Positions 44,038-57,010 of a stretch of DNA of 57,331 nucleotides are shown one piece after another (the stretch's first letter is position 1; each line of letters starts with the position of its first letter). The translations under genes and the position numbers were made by a program. The stretch covers positions 4,508-61,838 of the forward strand of contig JAGNGI010000007.1 in the NCBI GenBank assembly GCA_018002295.1, in the 5' to 3' direction. The notes under the pieces were generated by a model, which was not told the DNA's origin, ran no database searches, and worked only from the letters and a program-made list of their open reading frames with translations. This DNA comes from Fidelibacterota bacterium (GTDB taxonomy: Bacteria; Fidelibacterota; UBA2242).

Positions 44038-44409
44038 TCACGTATTTTCTTTGGCTGATTTTTTCTCGCATTTGGGTTTAATATACTTTTCCAGCACTTC
44101 AGGAACGATTTCCATAAGCTTGTCAACGCCTGATACTTTCTCTTTCAGTCGGTGAATTTTAACCTCACCCTTCTGGATTGTAATGACTGCAAGCGGTTCG
44201 ATCAAAGCGCCGCCTCCTAAGCCGGTGCCCTCAGTCTTCTTTTTTTGTTCTTCTGGATTACCGCTACTGCCCACCATAAAACCGAGAGAAATTTTCGTAA
44301 TAGGGATTACCATCGTATCTCCAGTTTCGATTGGTTTCCCAATTACTGTTTCAGAAGCTACAATTTCACGTAAACGACTTAACAGGGTGTCTACTAAACC
44401 TTCCAGCAT
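44038..44409 (-). CDS. GerW/YtfJ-family protein
   Basis: 123-aa protein of the GerW family, first known from Bacillus spore germination (YtfJ). It has the family N-terminus with a VIGKPIETGDTMVIPITKISLGFMVG segment, then a Gly-rich GTGLGGGALIEPLAVITIQKG stretch and a VDKLMEIVPEVLEKYI helix. It sits 3 bp after a DUF2953-type gene, the same neighbour as in Bacillus ytfI-ytfJ. The window shows an LPS-bearing diderm with no spore genes, so its role here is unlikely to be sporulation. Confidence 0.85.
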   Translation of the reverse strand: MLEGLVDTLLSRLREIVASETVIGKPIETGDTMVIPITKISLGFMVGSSGNPEEQKKKTEGTGLGGGALIEPLAVITIQKGEVKIHRLKEKVSGVDKLMEIVPEVLEKYIKPKCEKKSAKENT

Positions 44410-44412
44410 AAT

Positions 44413-45054
44413 TTACCTCCGTTTTTTATTTTTCATTTTTCTCAAAAAATTCACTATAAAAATAAGTATAGGAATTGTTTTTATCAATCTAATCGATGCC
44501 CGGAATTCGACTTTACCGGTGAATTTTTTGGCGACAAAATCTGGGACGATATGCACCGATTGGAAATCTTTCACTGTTTCTCGAATCGTGTAATAAGCGC
44601 CCATTAAAAGACCGGTATAGGCCGGATTTCCCAAACCGACGGTAAGATTTGCGCTTAATGTCTCAATATGGACCAATTTAAAAAATCGTAGTGTCAGTGC
44701 TTTCCCAAACTCAATCCAGTCAAATATTGAGAATTTATACCGCCTGGTTCGGGGCTTTTTAGGAATCTCTGGTTTGGGTTCGGGTGATTTTTTCTTGGCT
44801 AGTGAGGGGGCTTTTTTTTGCCCAACCTTGAAATGTAAGCCGAGGATACCAATACGAAAATTTACCTCGGGCGTTTCCATCACAACCATAATGCTAATCA
44901 GTTTACCGGCTAATTGAACTTTCAGCTTGCCGGTTTTAGTTTGTTCGGTGAAATTCCCAAAAATACTCAGCCAGGTTTTCGAAAATAGAGTTACAAAAAG
45001 GAGGAAAATCAAAATAAAAAATAAGACGAGAAGTATTTTTAGAATAATCATCAT
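44413..45054 (-). CDS. DUF2953-type membrane protein (YtfI-like)
   Basis: 213-aa protein with an N-terminal membrane helix (about 3-25), a basic, Pro/Lys-rich linker near 85-105 (KKSPEPKPEIPKKPRTRR), and a C-terminal domain with LSANLTVGLGNPAYTGLLMGAYYTIRE near 130-160, the characteristic stretch of DUF2953/YtfI. VHIVPDFVAKKFTGKVEFRASIRL follows, then a short hydrophobic tail and a basic end. It is coupled to the GerW-like gene. Its divergent partner across 85 bp is rpsT. Function unknown. Confidence 0.75.
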   Translation of the reverse strand: MMIILKILLVLFFILIFLLFVTLFSKTWLSIFGNFTEQTKTGKLKVQLAGKLISIMVVMETPEVNFRIGILGLHFKVGQKKAPSLAKKKSPEPKPEIPKKPRTRRYKFSIFDWIEFGKALTLRFFKLVHIETLSANLTVGLGNPAYTGLLMGAYYTIRETVKDFQSVHIVPDFVAKKFTGKVEFRASIRLIKTIPILIFIVNFLRKMKNKKRR

Positions 45055-45139
45055 CCGTTTCGGAGGTTTTTTATTTGAAAATGAGCTTCAATATAAATAA
45101 ATTTGCCTACTTTTTGGTAATCTTTGTAAAAGGAGTTTA

Positions 45140-45394
45140 ATGAAAAAGAATGCGTCTGTTTTAAAACGAACTCGTCAGGCTCAAAAAGCCGCCTTAAGAA
45201 ATCGGCACTATGTCTCAATGATGAAAACCTCGATTAAAAAGGTTAAAAATACTAAAACTAAGGCTGAAGCTGAACCCCTTTTCAAAGCCGCAGTGGCACT
45301 GATAGACAAGGTCGCTCGGAAAGGTATTATCCATAAGAATAATGCCGCTCACCGAAAATCGGCACTGGCTGAGTATTTAGCTAATCTGCCCTGA
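45140..45394 (+). CDS. rpsT: 30S ribosomal protein S20
   Basis: 84-aa basic protein that binds 16S rRNA. It shows KNASVLKRTRQAQKAALRNR at the N-terminus, KTSIKKVKNTKTKAEAE in the middle and GIIHKNNAAHRKSALAEYL at the end, matching S20. An AGGAG ribosome binding site lies 6 nt before the ATG. Its stop is only 27 bp from the guaB stop, with converging transcription and no clear terminator between them. Confidence 0.95.
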   Translation: MKKNASVLKRTRQAQKAALRNRHYVSMMKTSIKKVKNTKTKAEAEPLFKAAVALIDKVARKGIIHKNNAAHRKSALAEYLANLP

Positions 45395-45421
45395 ACGTCA
45401 GTAGTATAATTATTGCCCTCT

Positions 45422-47166
<1,745 letters not shown>

Positions 47167-47249
47167 AGTGTTAGAAAATTAATTTTACGAAAATATTTAA
47201 ACAATATTTTACCCGAAGCCGATCACTTTAAAACTCCCTAACTGATAAC

Positions 47250-47278
47250 TTGACTATAAAATTGATTTAATGTATATT
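47250..47278 (+). promoter_or_regulatory. Sigma-70-like promoter of the FxLYD-like gene
   Basis: -35 TTGACT (47250-47255), 17-bp spacer, -10 TATATT (47273-47278). The ATG of the next gene is 24 bp beyond the -10, with a GAGGT ribosome binding site between. Confidence 0.7.
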
Positions 47279-47302
47279 GCATTGTAATAAAAGAGGTAAG
47301 CG

Positions 47303-47710
47303 ATGCAATCCATGAAAAAAATATTTCTGATCTGGATGTTTAGCACAATCTCATTTGCCCAGCAAGCCGTCGAGGTTTCGGATATAATAATTTCCGATCT
47401 GGACAATAACTTAATTGAAATTAGGGTCGAGGTAAAAAATACTTCGATGAAATCCATTAGCGAATTAGCTGGATTTATAGATATTTACGATAAATACGGC
47501 AACATTATTGAAAAACAGGAAATTGTGATTGTGCTGAATAGCGATATCCCGCTTAAACCACAAAATACTGCTTCGGGCAGTATAATTATTACCCAGCGTC
47601 CGAATATGTCCGGGCAGGTGAATTTTCGCATCACCAATTTACGCTATTTCGGTGAACCGAATGTTTATCTAATTTGTCCGGTTTGTGGAGAACTCATTCC
47701 CAAAGATTGA
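47303..47710 (+). CDS. Secreted FxLYD-like protein with C-terminal CPxCG
   Basis: 135-aa protein with a signal peptide (residues 1-20, ending ISFAQ). The mature part, IRVEVKNTSMKSISELAGFIDIYDKYGNIIEK near 45-75, matches the FxLYD-type Ig-like fold found in small secreted proteins. The chain ends in LICPVCGELIPKD, a half zinc knuckle, unusual for an exported domain. ATG at 47303 has a GAGGT site 7 nt before; an ATG three codons later (MKK) is also possible. No functional context beyond ligA 170 bp downstream. Confidence 0.6.
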   Translation: MQSMKKIFLIWMFSTISFAQQAVEVSDIIISDLDNNLIEIRVEVKNTSMKSISELAGFIDIYDKYGNIIEKQEIVIVLNSDIPLKPQNTASGSIIITQRPNMSGQVNFRITNLRYFGEPNVYLICPVCGELIPKD

Positions 47711-47862
47711 TCCCCTGAACACCCCGGCAAACGGCTCTCCGTAACTCAATAATCATTTTTACCGGCATTTGCCAAAATACGTTAGGACATTCCCAATTTA
47801 TTTTTCATTCCATTTAAGTTTGATAAAAAATCGTTATGAATTCTCATACCATTTTTAAATAG

Positions 47863-49890
<2,028 letters not shown>

Positions 49891-49991
49891 AATGAGATTT
49901 AGTATTTATCTGCAGGAATGTAGAATCCACTTTTCTGGAAAGAAATCAGGATGTCTGAATAAATAGAAAAATGCTATTTCGAGTGACTGTC

Positions 49992-50007
49992 GCTTTAGTA
50001 GTAAAGC
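49992..50007. terminator. Weak hairpin between convergent ligA and hisIE
   Basis: GCTTTA, a 4-nt loop GTAG, and TAAAGC form a 6-bp stem in the 173-bp spacer between convergent genes. No U-tract follows on either strand, so it is only a possible bidirectional terminator. Nothing else was recognised in this spacer. Confidence 0.25.
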
Positions 50008-50063
50008 CAAAGTAAACGGCTAGTCGGGTTGTATCCATTGGAAAACTTCTGAAGGTTAATTGT

Positions 50064-50660
50064 TTATTTTCTATGCCGTTTTTCCAGCACATTCATAATA
50101 TCGTCGAGCGCGACATCTTTCGCTACTAATAGCACAAGCAAATGATATAGTAAGTCGGCAACTTCCTCTGGCAGGCGCATTTCATTACCGGTCACGGCAT
50201 CAATGACGACTTCGGTGGCTTCTTCGCCAACTTTCTGAGCGATGCGTTCGTTCCCGGCGTCAAATAGCTTATTAGTGTAAGAGCCGGGTTTCGGATTATT
50301 GCGGCGATCGCGAATAATCTCTTCCAGTTCGAAAATGAACGGCTTCTCGGCTATGTTTTTTTCATTGAAACAGGTATCGGCGCCGGTATGGCAAGTTGGT
50401 CCGGTTGGTTTAACTTTGATCAAAAGCGTGTCGCCGTCGCAATCGCTTAGAATTTCCTTGACTTCTAAAAAATTTCCGGAAGTTTCGCCTTTCGTCCAGA
50501 GTGCCTGCCGACTACGACTAAAAAAAGTAACCCTGCCGGTCGCCCTTGTTTTTTCATAAGATTCTCGATTCATATAACCCAGCATTAAAACTTTTCCAGT
50601 CTTTTCATCCTGAATAATTGCCGGTAACAGGCCATTATTTTTAGTAAAATCAATGTTCAT
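50064..50660 (-). CDS. hisI: Bifunctional phosphoribosyl-AMP cyclohydrolase / phosphoribosyl-ATP pyrophosphatase
   Basis: 198-aa fusion HisIE. HisI part (1-105): [36 protein letters not shown], and zinc/metal residues in [12 protein letters not shown] and [10 protein letters not shown]. HisE part (about 110-198): [20 protein letters not shown], then [11 protein letters not shown] and [12 protein letters not shown]. Catalyses steps 2 and 3 of histidine synthesis. It is the last gene of the operon and overlaps hisF by 4 bp. Confidence 0.96.
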   Translation of the reverse strand: MNIDFTKNNGLLPAIIQDEKTGKVLMLGYMNRESYEKTRATGRVTFFSRSRQALWTKGETSGNFLEVKEILSDCDGDTLLIKVKPTGPTCHTGADTCFNEKNIAEKPFIFELEEIIRDRRNNPKPGSYTNKLFDAGNERIAQKVGEEATEVVIDAVTGNEMRLPEEVADLLYHLLVLLVAKDVALDDIMNVLEKRHRK

Positions 50661-51412
50661 AATCGCACCTCGATACCATTGGATTTAAGGAATTTTTTTA
50701 ATTCCGGAATGGGGATTTCGCCGAAGTGAAAGACACTAGCCGCTAGCGCCGCATCGGCTTTTCCTATTTTAAACACTTCCCAAAAATGTTCCATTGTGCC
50801 CGCCCCGCCAGACGCGATTACCGGAATCGGTAAATTTTCCGCAAGTTCACGCGTAATTTCCAGCGCAAAGCCCCTTTTGGTGCCATCGTGATCCATCGAA
50901 GTTAGTAGAATTTCACCAGCGCCGAGCTCGACGACTTGCCGTGCCCAGGCTTGCGTGGTTTGGTTAGTTGGGGTCCTTCCGCCATTAATATATACGAAGT
51001 CGCCGTTTTCGGTATGTTTGGTATCAATCGCGATTACGATACATTGACTGCCGAAGCGCCCGGCTAATTTTTCGATCATTTCCGGGTGATTGACCGCCGC
51101 GGTATTGATTGAAATTTTGTCGGCGCCGGCGTCCAGCAGGCGAGCGACGTCATCGGCGTTGCGTACTCCGCCGCCAACGGTAAACGGAATGTTCAAATGT
51201 TTCGCAATTTCGCGCACCAATTCGATAAATGTTCCGCGTTTTTCGATTGAAGCCGTGATATCAAGAAAAACCAATTCGTCAGCGCCTTGCTCGGCATAAG
51301 CCGCGCCGAGTTCTACCGGATCTCCGGCACGCCGAATATTAATAAAATTTACGCCTTTGACTGTTTGTCCATCTTTGACGTCGAGGCAGGGAATAATGCG
51401 TTTAGCTAACAT
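50657..51412 (-). CDS. hisF: Imidazole glycerol phosphate synthase cyclase subunit HisF
   Basis: 251-aa TIM barrel. It starts [21 protein letters not shown] with catalytic Asp in CLD (near 11), has [12 protein letters not shown] near 77-88, [12 protein letters not shown] near 95-106, AIDTK near 129-133 with the second catalytic Asp, and [15 protein letters not shown] near 200-214. It works with HisH, encoded two genes upstream. Overlaps hisA by 7 bp. Confidence 0.97.
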   Translation of the reverse strand: MLAKRIIPCLDVKDGQTVKGVNFINIRRAGDPVELGAAYAEQGADELVFLDITASIEKRGTFIELVREIAKHLNIPFTVGGGVRNADDVARLLDAGADKISINTAAVNHPEMIEKLAGRFGSQCIVIAIDTKHTENGDFVYINGGRTPTNQTTQAWARQVVELGAGEILLTSMDHDGTKRGFALEITRELAENLPIPVIASGGAGTMEHFWEVFKIGKADAALAASVFHFGEIPIPELKKFLKSNGIEVRL

Positions 51413-52128
51413 AAAAATCCTTTCAATTCACTCAATTTTAGGCGACCTTCATAAAGCGCTTTGCCGATGATAACGCCGTCAATGCCATCATCTTGTAACT
51501 GATAAATATCGTCAATTCGGCTAATCCCACCGCTGGCAATCAAGTAAAGATCGGGAAATATTTGTTTGATTTCTCGATATAATTCAAAAGCTGGTCCGGA
51601 CAACATTCCATCGCGTGCGACTTCGGTGCAAATCGCTTGTTGAACGCCTTTTTCTTGAAAATTCTGTAAAAATTCCATTATTTCCAGTGGGGCTTTTTCT
51701 TGCCAACCGTGGATGGCAATTTTTCGATCGATAACGTCGGCGCCGAGAATGATTTTTTCGCCACCGAATTTTTTCAACCATTCTTCCACTAAATCAGGTG
51801 CGGAGATTGCGATGCTTCCGGCAGTAATTTGCCGTGCGCCGCTCTCGAAAGCAATCCGCACATCCGTCTCGCTCCGAATCCCGCCACCGAAATCAATTTG
51901 TAAAGGCGTCCCCGTCGCAATCTTTTCCAGTACTTCCCAGTTAACTACTCGCTTCTGGCGCGCGCCGTCCAAATCTACCAGATGTAAACGCTTGATACCG
52001 GCATCGGCGAATTGTCGAGCAATTTCCAATGGGTTCTCGTTATAAATTTTTTGAGTATTGAAATCGCCGCGGCTAAGGCGCACGCACTTGCCATTTATAA
52101 TATCAATTGCGGGTATGATTGTAATCAT
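51406..52128 (-). CDS. hisA: ProFAR isomerase HisA
   Basis: 240-aa TIM-barrel isomerase of step 4. It starts [22 protein letters not shown] (catalytic Asp near 8), has [21 protein letters not shown] near 77-97, [14 protein letters not shown] near 127-140 and [14 protein letters not shown] near 197-210. Overlaps hisH by 4 bp and hisF by 7 bp. Sequence relation to HisF is the usual ancient duplication. Confidence 0.96.
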   Translation of the reverse strand: MITIIPAIDIINGKCVRLSRGDFNTQKIYNENPLEIARQFADAGIKRLHLVDLDGARQKRVVNWEVLEKIATGTPLQIDFGGGIRSETDVRIAFESGARQITAGSIAISAPDLVEEWLKKFGGEKIILGADVIDRKIAIHGWQEKAPLEIMEFLQNFQEKGVQQAICTEVARDGMLSGPAFELYREIKQIFPDLYLIASGGISRIDDIYQLQDDGIDGVIIGKALYEGRLKLSELKGFLC

Positions 52129-52706
52129 AGTTTAATGAAATTTCGCAGGATTTGCTCACCAACTTTACCGCTTTTCTCTGGATGAAACTGCACTGCGAAG
52201 AAATTGTCCTTCTGCATAGCGGCTGAATAGGGAATGATATACTCGGTCTGCGCAACGGTATGTTCACTCAATTCGGCATAATAACTATGAACAAAGTAAA
52301 CGTAGGAATTTTCAGCAACATCGCGAAAAAGATCACCTTTTAAATCGAAAAGTGTATTCCAACCAACCTGAGGCACTTTGGCGAGCGGTGGAAATTTCCT
52401 TACAGCAATGTCGAAAATTCCAAAACATTGAGTAGCATTCTCTTCTGAATCCCGGCACATCAACTGCAGACCGAGACAAATACCCAGGGTCGGTTTCTGC
52501 AACCGTGGCAATATCTCGAAAATACCATTCGCCTTGATAGATTCCATTGCGGAAGAGGCTTCACCAACCCCAGGGAAAATGACTTTATCCGCGGCTTGAA
52601 TCACGGCCGGGTCGGAACTGACAACGGCTTTGACATTTAGACGCTGAAGTGCCAGTCTTACCGAGTGAATGTTTCCGGAATTATAGCCAATTATGACCAC
52701 TTTCAT
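52125..52706 (-). CDS. hisH: Imidazole glycerol phosphate synthase glutaminase subunit HisH
   Basis: 193-aa class I glutamine amidotransferase. IIGYNSGNIHSVRLALQRL near 5-23 is the HisH opening; FPGVGEASSAM near 47-57; nucleophile in LGICLGLQLMC near 76-86; catalytic His and Glu in VQFHPEKSG near 173-181. Supplies ammonia to HisF. Overlaps hisB by 4 bp. Confidence 0.96.
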   Translation of the reverse strand: MKVVIIGYNSGNIHSVRLALQRLNVKAVVSSDPAVIQAADKVIFPGVGEASSAMESIKANGIFEILPRLQKPTLGICLGLQLMCRDSEENATQCFGIFDIAVRKFPPLAKVPQVGWNTLFDLKGDLFRDVAENSYVYFVHSYYAELSEHTVAQTEYIIPYSAAMQKDNFFAVQFHPEKSGKVGEQILRNFIKL

Positions 52707-53794
52707 AATTTGCCTTTGCTACTCGGAATCTGGTCGCAGGTTGGATCGCGACGAATTGCCATTTTTACCGCTCTGCCAACGGCTTTAAAAATGGCTTCAA
52801 TTTTATGATGCTCATTTTCACCCGTGGCTTTAATATGCAGAGTGCAGGCGGCAGAATCGGCAAAGGACTTGAAAAAGTGACGGAATAATTCAGTGGGCAT
52901 TTTTCCGATATATTCCCTTTTGAAGTCACATTCCCAGACGAATTCACGTCGTCCGGAAAAATCCAGTGCCACCTGCGCCAGTGACTCGTCCATCGGCAGA
53001 AGAAAACCGTAACGTTCGATTCCTTTCTTATCACCGAGGGCTTTTAGCAAACCTTCGCCGAGAACAAGAGCGACGTCCTCGACCGTATGATGTTCATCAA
53101 CTGCGAGATCGCCTCTGGCAGTCAAATCAAGATCGCAACCCGAATGCGTAGCGAATAGATTCAGCATATGATCAAGAAAACCAATACCGGTGTCTATTCG
53201 ATTTGCACCTTTGCCATTCAGATTAATTACCAGGCGGATGTCAGTTTCGTTGGTTTTGCGGGTGACGGTGGCTGTGTGACTAATATTGCTTAAATAATTA
53301 TAAATTTCCGACCAATTTTTAGCCTTAAAATCAGCTGAAATGGATTCGTTGCTTCCCAGGTAAATCGCCTTAGCGCCGAGATTTCGCGCCAGTTGTACGT
53401 CGGTCTCCCGGTCGCCGATTACAAAGGAATTTTCCAGATCGTAATCGCCTTTAGTGTATTTTGTCAACATGTCAATACCAGGTTTGCGCGTCGGGGTATT
53501 ATCGTTCGGAAGGCTACGATCAATCAAAATCTCAGCGAATACTACGCCTTCGCCGGCCAGAATTTGTAACATTTTATTGTGAGCTGGCCAGAAATCTTTT
53601 TCTGGAAATAAATCCGTTCCGAGTCCATCCTGGTTGGTAACCATTACCAGTTGGTAATCAAATTGGGTGGCGATTTTGTTCATATTTGTGATGGCGCCCG
53701 GAAGGAATTCGAGTTTCTCCAGTGAATCCACCTGTTCATCCGGTGGTTCGATAATCAATGTCCCGTCGCGGTCAATAAAAAGTACTTTTTTCAA
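52703..53794 (-). CDS. hisB: Bifunctional histidinol-phosphatase / imidazoleglycerol-phosphate dehydratase HisB
   Basis: 363-aa fusion. The N-domain (1-165) is a HAD phosphatase: FIDRDGTLI near 6-14, VTNQDG near 52-57, RKPGIDML near 108, FVIGDRETDVQLARNLGA near 122-139. The zinc-binding cysteines of the E. coli enzyme are absent in the loop ILIDRSLPNDNTPTRKPG; Bacteroidetes-type HisB proteins likewise read like this. The C-domain (about 170-363) is a dehydratase with FLDHMLNLFATHSG, DEHHTVEDVALVLGE and ENEHHKIEAIFKA. Catalyses step 6 and likely step 8. Confidence 0.94.
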   Translation of the reverse strand: MKKVLFIDRDGTLIIEPPDEQVDSLEKLEFLPGAITNMNKIATQFDYQLVMVTNQDGLGTDLFPEKDFWPAHNKMLQILAGEGVVFAEILIDRSLPNDNTPTRKPGIDMLTKYTKGDYDLENSFVIGDRETDVQLARNLGAKAIYLGSNESISADFKAKNWSEIYNYLSNISHTATVTRKTNETDIRLVINLNGKGANRIDTGIGFLDHMLNLFATHSGCDLDLTARGDLAVDEHHTVEDVALVLGEGLLKALGDKKGIERYGFLLPMDESLAQVALDFSGRREFVWECDFKREYIGKMPTELFRHFFKSFADSAACTLHIKATGENEHHKIEAIFKAVGRAVKMAIRRDPTCDQIPSSKGKL

Positions 53795-54837
53795 CTTGCA
53801 AAATCCTTGAGTTTAGCAATTAAAATATCATTTTCGTTAGGAGTACCGATGGTAATTCGCAGGCAATTTTCACAATGCCAGGCTTGCGAGCGGTCGCGTA
53901 CAATGATTTTCTGATTAATTAAATATTGAAATACACTGCGCGCATCCCTAAACTTCACCAGCAGGAAATTAGCGTCAGAAGGATAGACTTTTTCAACTAT
54001 CGGTAATTCCTTAAGTGAACCTGCTAGCCGTTCCCGCTCGGCGCAAAGTTCGGCGACCATCCGATCCTTTTCCGCAGATCGTTCTAAAGCCGTCAACGCC
54101 AGTTCCTGGGTCAAGCCGTTGACATTATAGGGATATTTGAGGCGCGACAGCCAATCAATAATCTGAGGATCGGCGAAAGCCATCCCGAGTCGGAGATTCG
54201 CCAAGCCCCAGGCTTTCGAAAAAGTTTGCATAATTACCAGATTATTGAACTCCTTCAGTCTTGGCAGAAAGCTTTTTTGGGGTGCGAAGTCTATGTAGGC
54301 TTCGTCAATTACGACGATTCCCTTGAATTTCTCCAGCAAATTGACAACATCCGCTGGATTAAGGCAATTACCAGTCGGATTGTTCGGCGAACAGAGAAAA
54401 ATCAGCTTGACGCCCGCAATTCGCTCAAAAATTTGCGGTAGATTAATCTGAAAGTTCGGAGTTAAAGCAACGGAAACAACACCGACATCATTACTGGCGG
54501 CGCTGACGGCATACATACCATAGGTTGGCGGTAGGATCATAATTTTTTCTGTTCCCGGTTGACAGAAAACGCGGATCAATAGATCAATGACTTCGTCACT
54601 GCCGTTGCCCAGAAAAACTTGTTCCGGGTTAACATTTTTAAGGGCGGCAATTTCCTGTTTTAGGCGTTTTTGATGCGGATCGGGATAGCGATTGAATTTT
54701 TGTGGGATTACGCTACCGAGAGAATTTTCATTGGCGTCGAGAAATATGCCGATCGCGCCGCTATAATCGTCGCGGGCGGTTGCATAAGGCTGGAGGTTAA
54801 TGATATTGCGCCGCGCCAGTTTTTCCAGATCAACCAC
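53791..54837 (-). CDS. hisC: Histidinol-phosphate aminotransferase HisC
   Basis: 348-aa class II aminotransferase of step 7. I start it at GTG 54837: AAGGAG lies 7 nt upstream inside the hisD end, and the frame upstream of this is only the hisD region read in another frame. Motifs: FLDANENSLGS near 32-42, FLGNGSDEVIDLLIRVF near 74-90, FLCSPNNPTGN near 148-158, VIDEAYIDF near 176-184 and the PLP lysine in QTFSKAWGLANLRLGMAF near 198-215. Overlaps hisB by 4 bp and hisD by 8 bp. Confidence 0.95.
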   Translation of the reverse strand: MVDLEKLARRNIINLQPYATARDDYSGAIGIFLDANENSLGSVIPQKFNRYPDPHQKRLKQEIAALKNVNPEQVFLGNGSDEVIDLLIRVFCQPGTEKIMILPPTYGMYAVSAASNDVGVVSVALTPNFQINLPQIFERIAGVKLIFLCSPNNPTGNCLNPADVVNLLEKFKGIVVIDEAYIDFAPQKSFLPRLKEFNNLVIMQTFSKAWGLANLRLGMAFADPQIIDWLSRLKYPYNVNGLTQELALTALERSAEKDRMVAELCAERERLAGSLKELPIVEKVYPSDANFLLVKFRDARSVFQYLINQKIIVRDRSQAWHCENCLRITIGTPNENDILIAKLKDFAS

Positions 54838-56131
54838 GTCCAGCTCCTTTTTCAATCGCTTCCAGGCGAATTCGGACTGCGTTGCGATGCGCCTGCAACT
54901 TTTCAGTGGTAGCCATACAATCAATAGCCGGAGCGATGGCTTTTAAGCCAGCAGGCGAAATCTTCTGAAAAGTGATTTTCTTGACAAAGCTATCCACCGA
55001 AATTCCGCTATAATTGCGAGCGTAACCGTTAGTAGGCAAGGTATGATTAGTACCGGAAGCATAATCGCCGGCTGATTCGGGAGTAAAATCACCCAGAAAA
55101 ACCGAACCGGCGTTAATGACTTTATCCGCCCACTGCTCGGGATTTTGGGTTTGAAGAATAAGATGTTCCGGTGCGTAACAATTGACGAATTCTAACGCTT
55201 CATCCAGATTATTGACCAAAATCAGGCGACTACTTTCCAGTGATTTTTCGATGATAGCGCGGCGCGGCAATTCTGCCATCTGTTGCTCGACCGCCGCAAT
55301 AATTTTCGGAATTAATTCTTCGTTATCGGTTACACAAATAACCTGACTGTCGGCGCCATGTTCGGCTTGTGAGAGTAAATCAGCCGCAAGGAAATCCGGA
55401 TTAGCAAACCGGTCGGCTACAACGGCAACTTCTGAAGGTCCGGCTGGCATATCTATTGCTACGCCCTGAGCACTGATGATTTGCTTAGCGATTGTCACGT
55501 ATTGATTGCCTGGTCCGAAGATTTTAGCGACACGCGGTACGCTCTGAGTTCCGTAAGCCATCGCCGCGATCGCATGTGCTCCGCCGATCTTGAAAATTCG
55601 CTCGATGCCCAAAATTTGGGCTGTGTAAAGAATCACTGGATGAATGCGGCCGTCTTTATTGGGCGGTGTGCACAAAGTAACTTCAGGACAGCCAGCCAGC
55701 CGTGCCGGAATTCCTAGCATGAGCACCGTCGAAAAGAGCGGCGCCGATCCACCGGGAATATACAATCCGACACTTTCGATCGGCACACTTTTACGCCAGC
55801 AGATAACGCCAGGAGTAGTCTCAACCTTTTCAATTCTTTCAAACTGAGAGGAATGAAATTTGGTAATATTAGCACGCGCAATCTCGATGGCTTTCCGGAG
55901 GTCATCATCTACTTCATTCGCCACAGACGCAAATTCATCGTGCTGAACTTCAACTTCCTTCAAACGCACGTTATCGTATTTCCAGGAAAATTGCCGGAGG
56001 GCTTCATCGCCGTCGGCTTTGACCGCTTCTATAATTTCAATCACTAAATTTCGTAAGATTTTATTATCAATTGCTGGTCGGCGAATTAATTCTGGCCAGG
56101 AGGCTCTTTGAGGATATTTTACAACTTTCAT
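54830..56131 (-). CDS. hisD: Histidinol dehydrogenase HisD
   Basis: 433-aa zinc enzyme that performs the last two oxidations to histidine. Visible: FSWKYDNVRLKEVEV near 48-62, YIPGGSAPLFSTVLMLGIPA near 125-144, MPAGPSEVAVVADRFANPDFLAADLLSQAEHGADSQV with zinc and NAD-site residues near 230-266, NAGSVFLGDFTPESAGDYASGTNHTLPTNGYA near 340-372 (with catalytic Glu/His) and a C-terminal IEKGAGRG tail. The ATG follows 9 bp after the hisG stop. Confidence 0.96.
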   Translation of the reverse strand: MKVVKYPQRASWPELIRRPAIDNKILRNLVIEIIEAVKADGDEALRQFSWKYDNVRLKEVEVQHDEFASVANEVDDDLRKAIEIARANITKFHSSQFERIEKVETTPGVICWRKSVPIESVGLYIPGGSAPLFSTVLMLGIPARLAGCPEVTLCTPPNKDGRIHPVILYTAQILGIERIFKIGGAHAIAAMAYGTQSVPRVAKIFGPGNQYVTIAKQIISAQGVAIDMPAGPSEVAVVADRFANPDFLAADLLSQAEHGADSQVICVTDNEELIPKIIAAVEQQMAELPRRAIIEKSLESSRLILVNNLDEALEFVNCYAPEHLILQTQNPEQWADKVINAGSVFLGDFTPESAGDYASGTNHTLPTNGYARNYSGISVDSFVKKITFQKISPAGLKAIAPAIDCMATTEKLQAHRNAVRIRLEAIEKGAGRG

Positions 56132-56140
56132 AACGGTGTC

Positions 56141-56995
56141 CTACATTATCATTTTTTCAATTGGAATAACCAGAATGCCCTGCGCACCAGCCGCTTTCAA
56201 GGCGGAAATACGTTCCCAGAACTGATGTTCCTCGATCACCGAATGGAGCGAACTCCAACCCGGCTCAGCCAGGGGCATAATCGTAGGGCTCTTCATTCCC
56301 GGTAAAATGGCGCAGATTTTTTCGATGGCGGAATCTGGGGCATTGAGGAGAATATATTTGCGAGTATGCGCGGCTTGGACAGCCCGGATTCTGAGAAGTA
56401 ATTGTTCCAGCAAATCGGTTTTTTCCGGACTTAAATTTTCGGAGGCTACCAGTACGGCTTCACTTTTTAAAACAGTCACAACTTCTTTCAGCCCGTTGGT
56501 CAGTAGAGTACTACCGGTGCTGACGATATCGAAAATCGCCGAAGCCAGTCCGATACCGGGCGCGATTTCGACCGAGCCGCTGATTTCATGAATATCGGCC
56601 TTAAGGTTATTTTCGTTCAGGAATCGCTTCAAAATGTTCGGATATGAAGTAGCGATGCTCAGCCCATTCAAGTCCGTCAATTTTTCGTAACTAAAGTCTT
56701 TCGGCACCGCAATTGAAAGACGACACTTGGCAAAACCCAGTCGCTCGACAATTTTCAACGGACGCGCTTTTTCATGATAGACATTTTCCCCAACGATTCC
56801 TAAGTCAGCAAGACCGTCAGCAACACATTCCGGTATATCGTCATCGCGTAGGAAAAGAATTCGCATTGGAAAATTAGACGCTTCGGTCATTAGCCGTGCC
56901 GTACTACCATTGCTGACGAAGAGTCCACATTCGCTCAGCAATTTGGTGGTGTGCTCGTTTAACCGTCCTGTTTTTTGAATAGCTAAAGTAATCAT
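56141..56995 (-). CDS. hisG: ATP phosphoribosyltransferase HisG (long form)
   Basis: 284-aa first enzyme of histidine synthesis, condensing ATP and PRPP. It starts ITLAIQKTGRLNEHTTKLLSECG, has DDDIPECVADGLADLGIVGENVYHE near 51-75, and IHEISGSVEIAPGIGLASAIFDIVSTGSTL near 139-168, the PRPP loop. Residues 210-284 form the regulatory ACT-like domain of long HisG, so a HisZ partner is not needed and histidine feedback is expected. AGGAGC lies 6 nt before the ATG. Upstream is a leader-attenuator. Confidence 0.96.
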   Translation of the reverse strand: MITLAIQKTGRLNEHTTKLLSECGLFVSNGSTARLMTEASNFPMRILFLRDDDIPECVADGLADLGIVGENVYHEKARPLKIVERLGFAKCRLSIAVPKDFSYEKLTDLNGLSIATSYPNILKRFLNENNLKADIHEISGSVEIAPGIGLASAIFDIVSTGSTLLTNGLKEVVTVLKSEAVLVASENLSPEKTDLLEQLLLRIRAVQAAHTRKYILLNAPDSAIEKICAILPGMKSPTIMPLAEPGWSSLHSVIEEHQFWERISALKAAGAQGILVIPIEKMIM

Positions 56996-57010
56996 AATTG
57001 CTCCTGAAAA

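Noticed and set aside
54838-54924. Longer N-terminus for HisC
   Set aside because: The extra 29 codons overlap the hisD end in another frame, and the GTG at 54837 has a good AAGGAG site.
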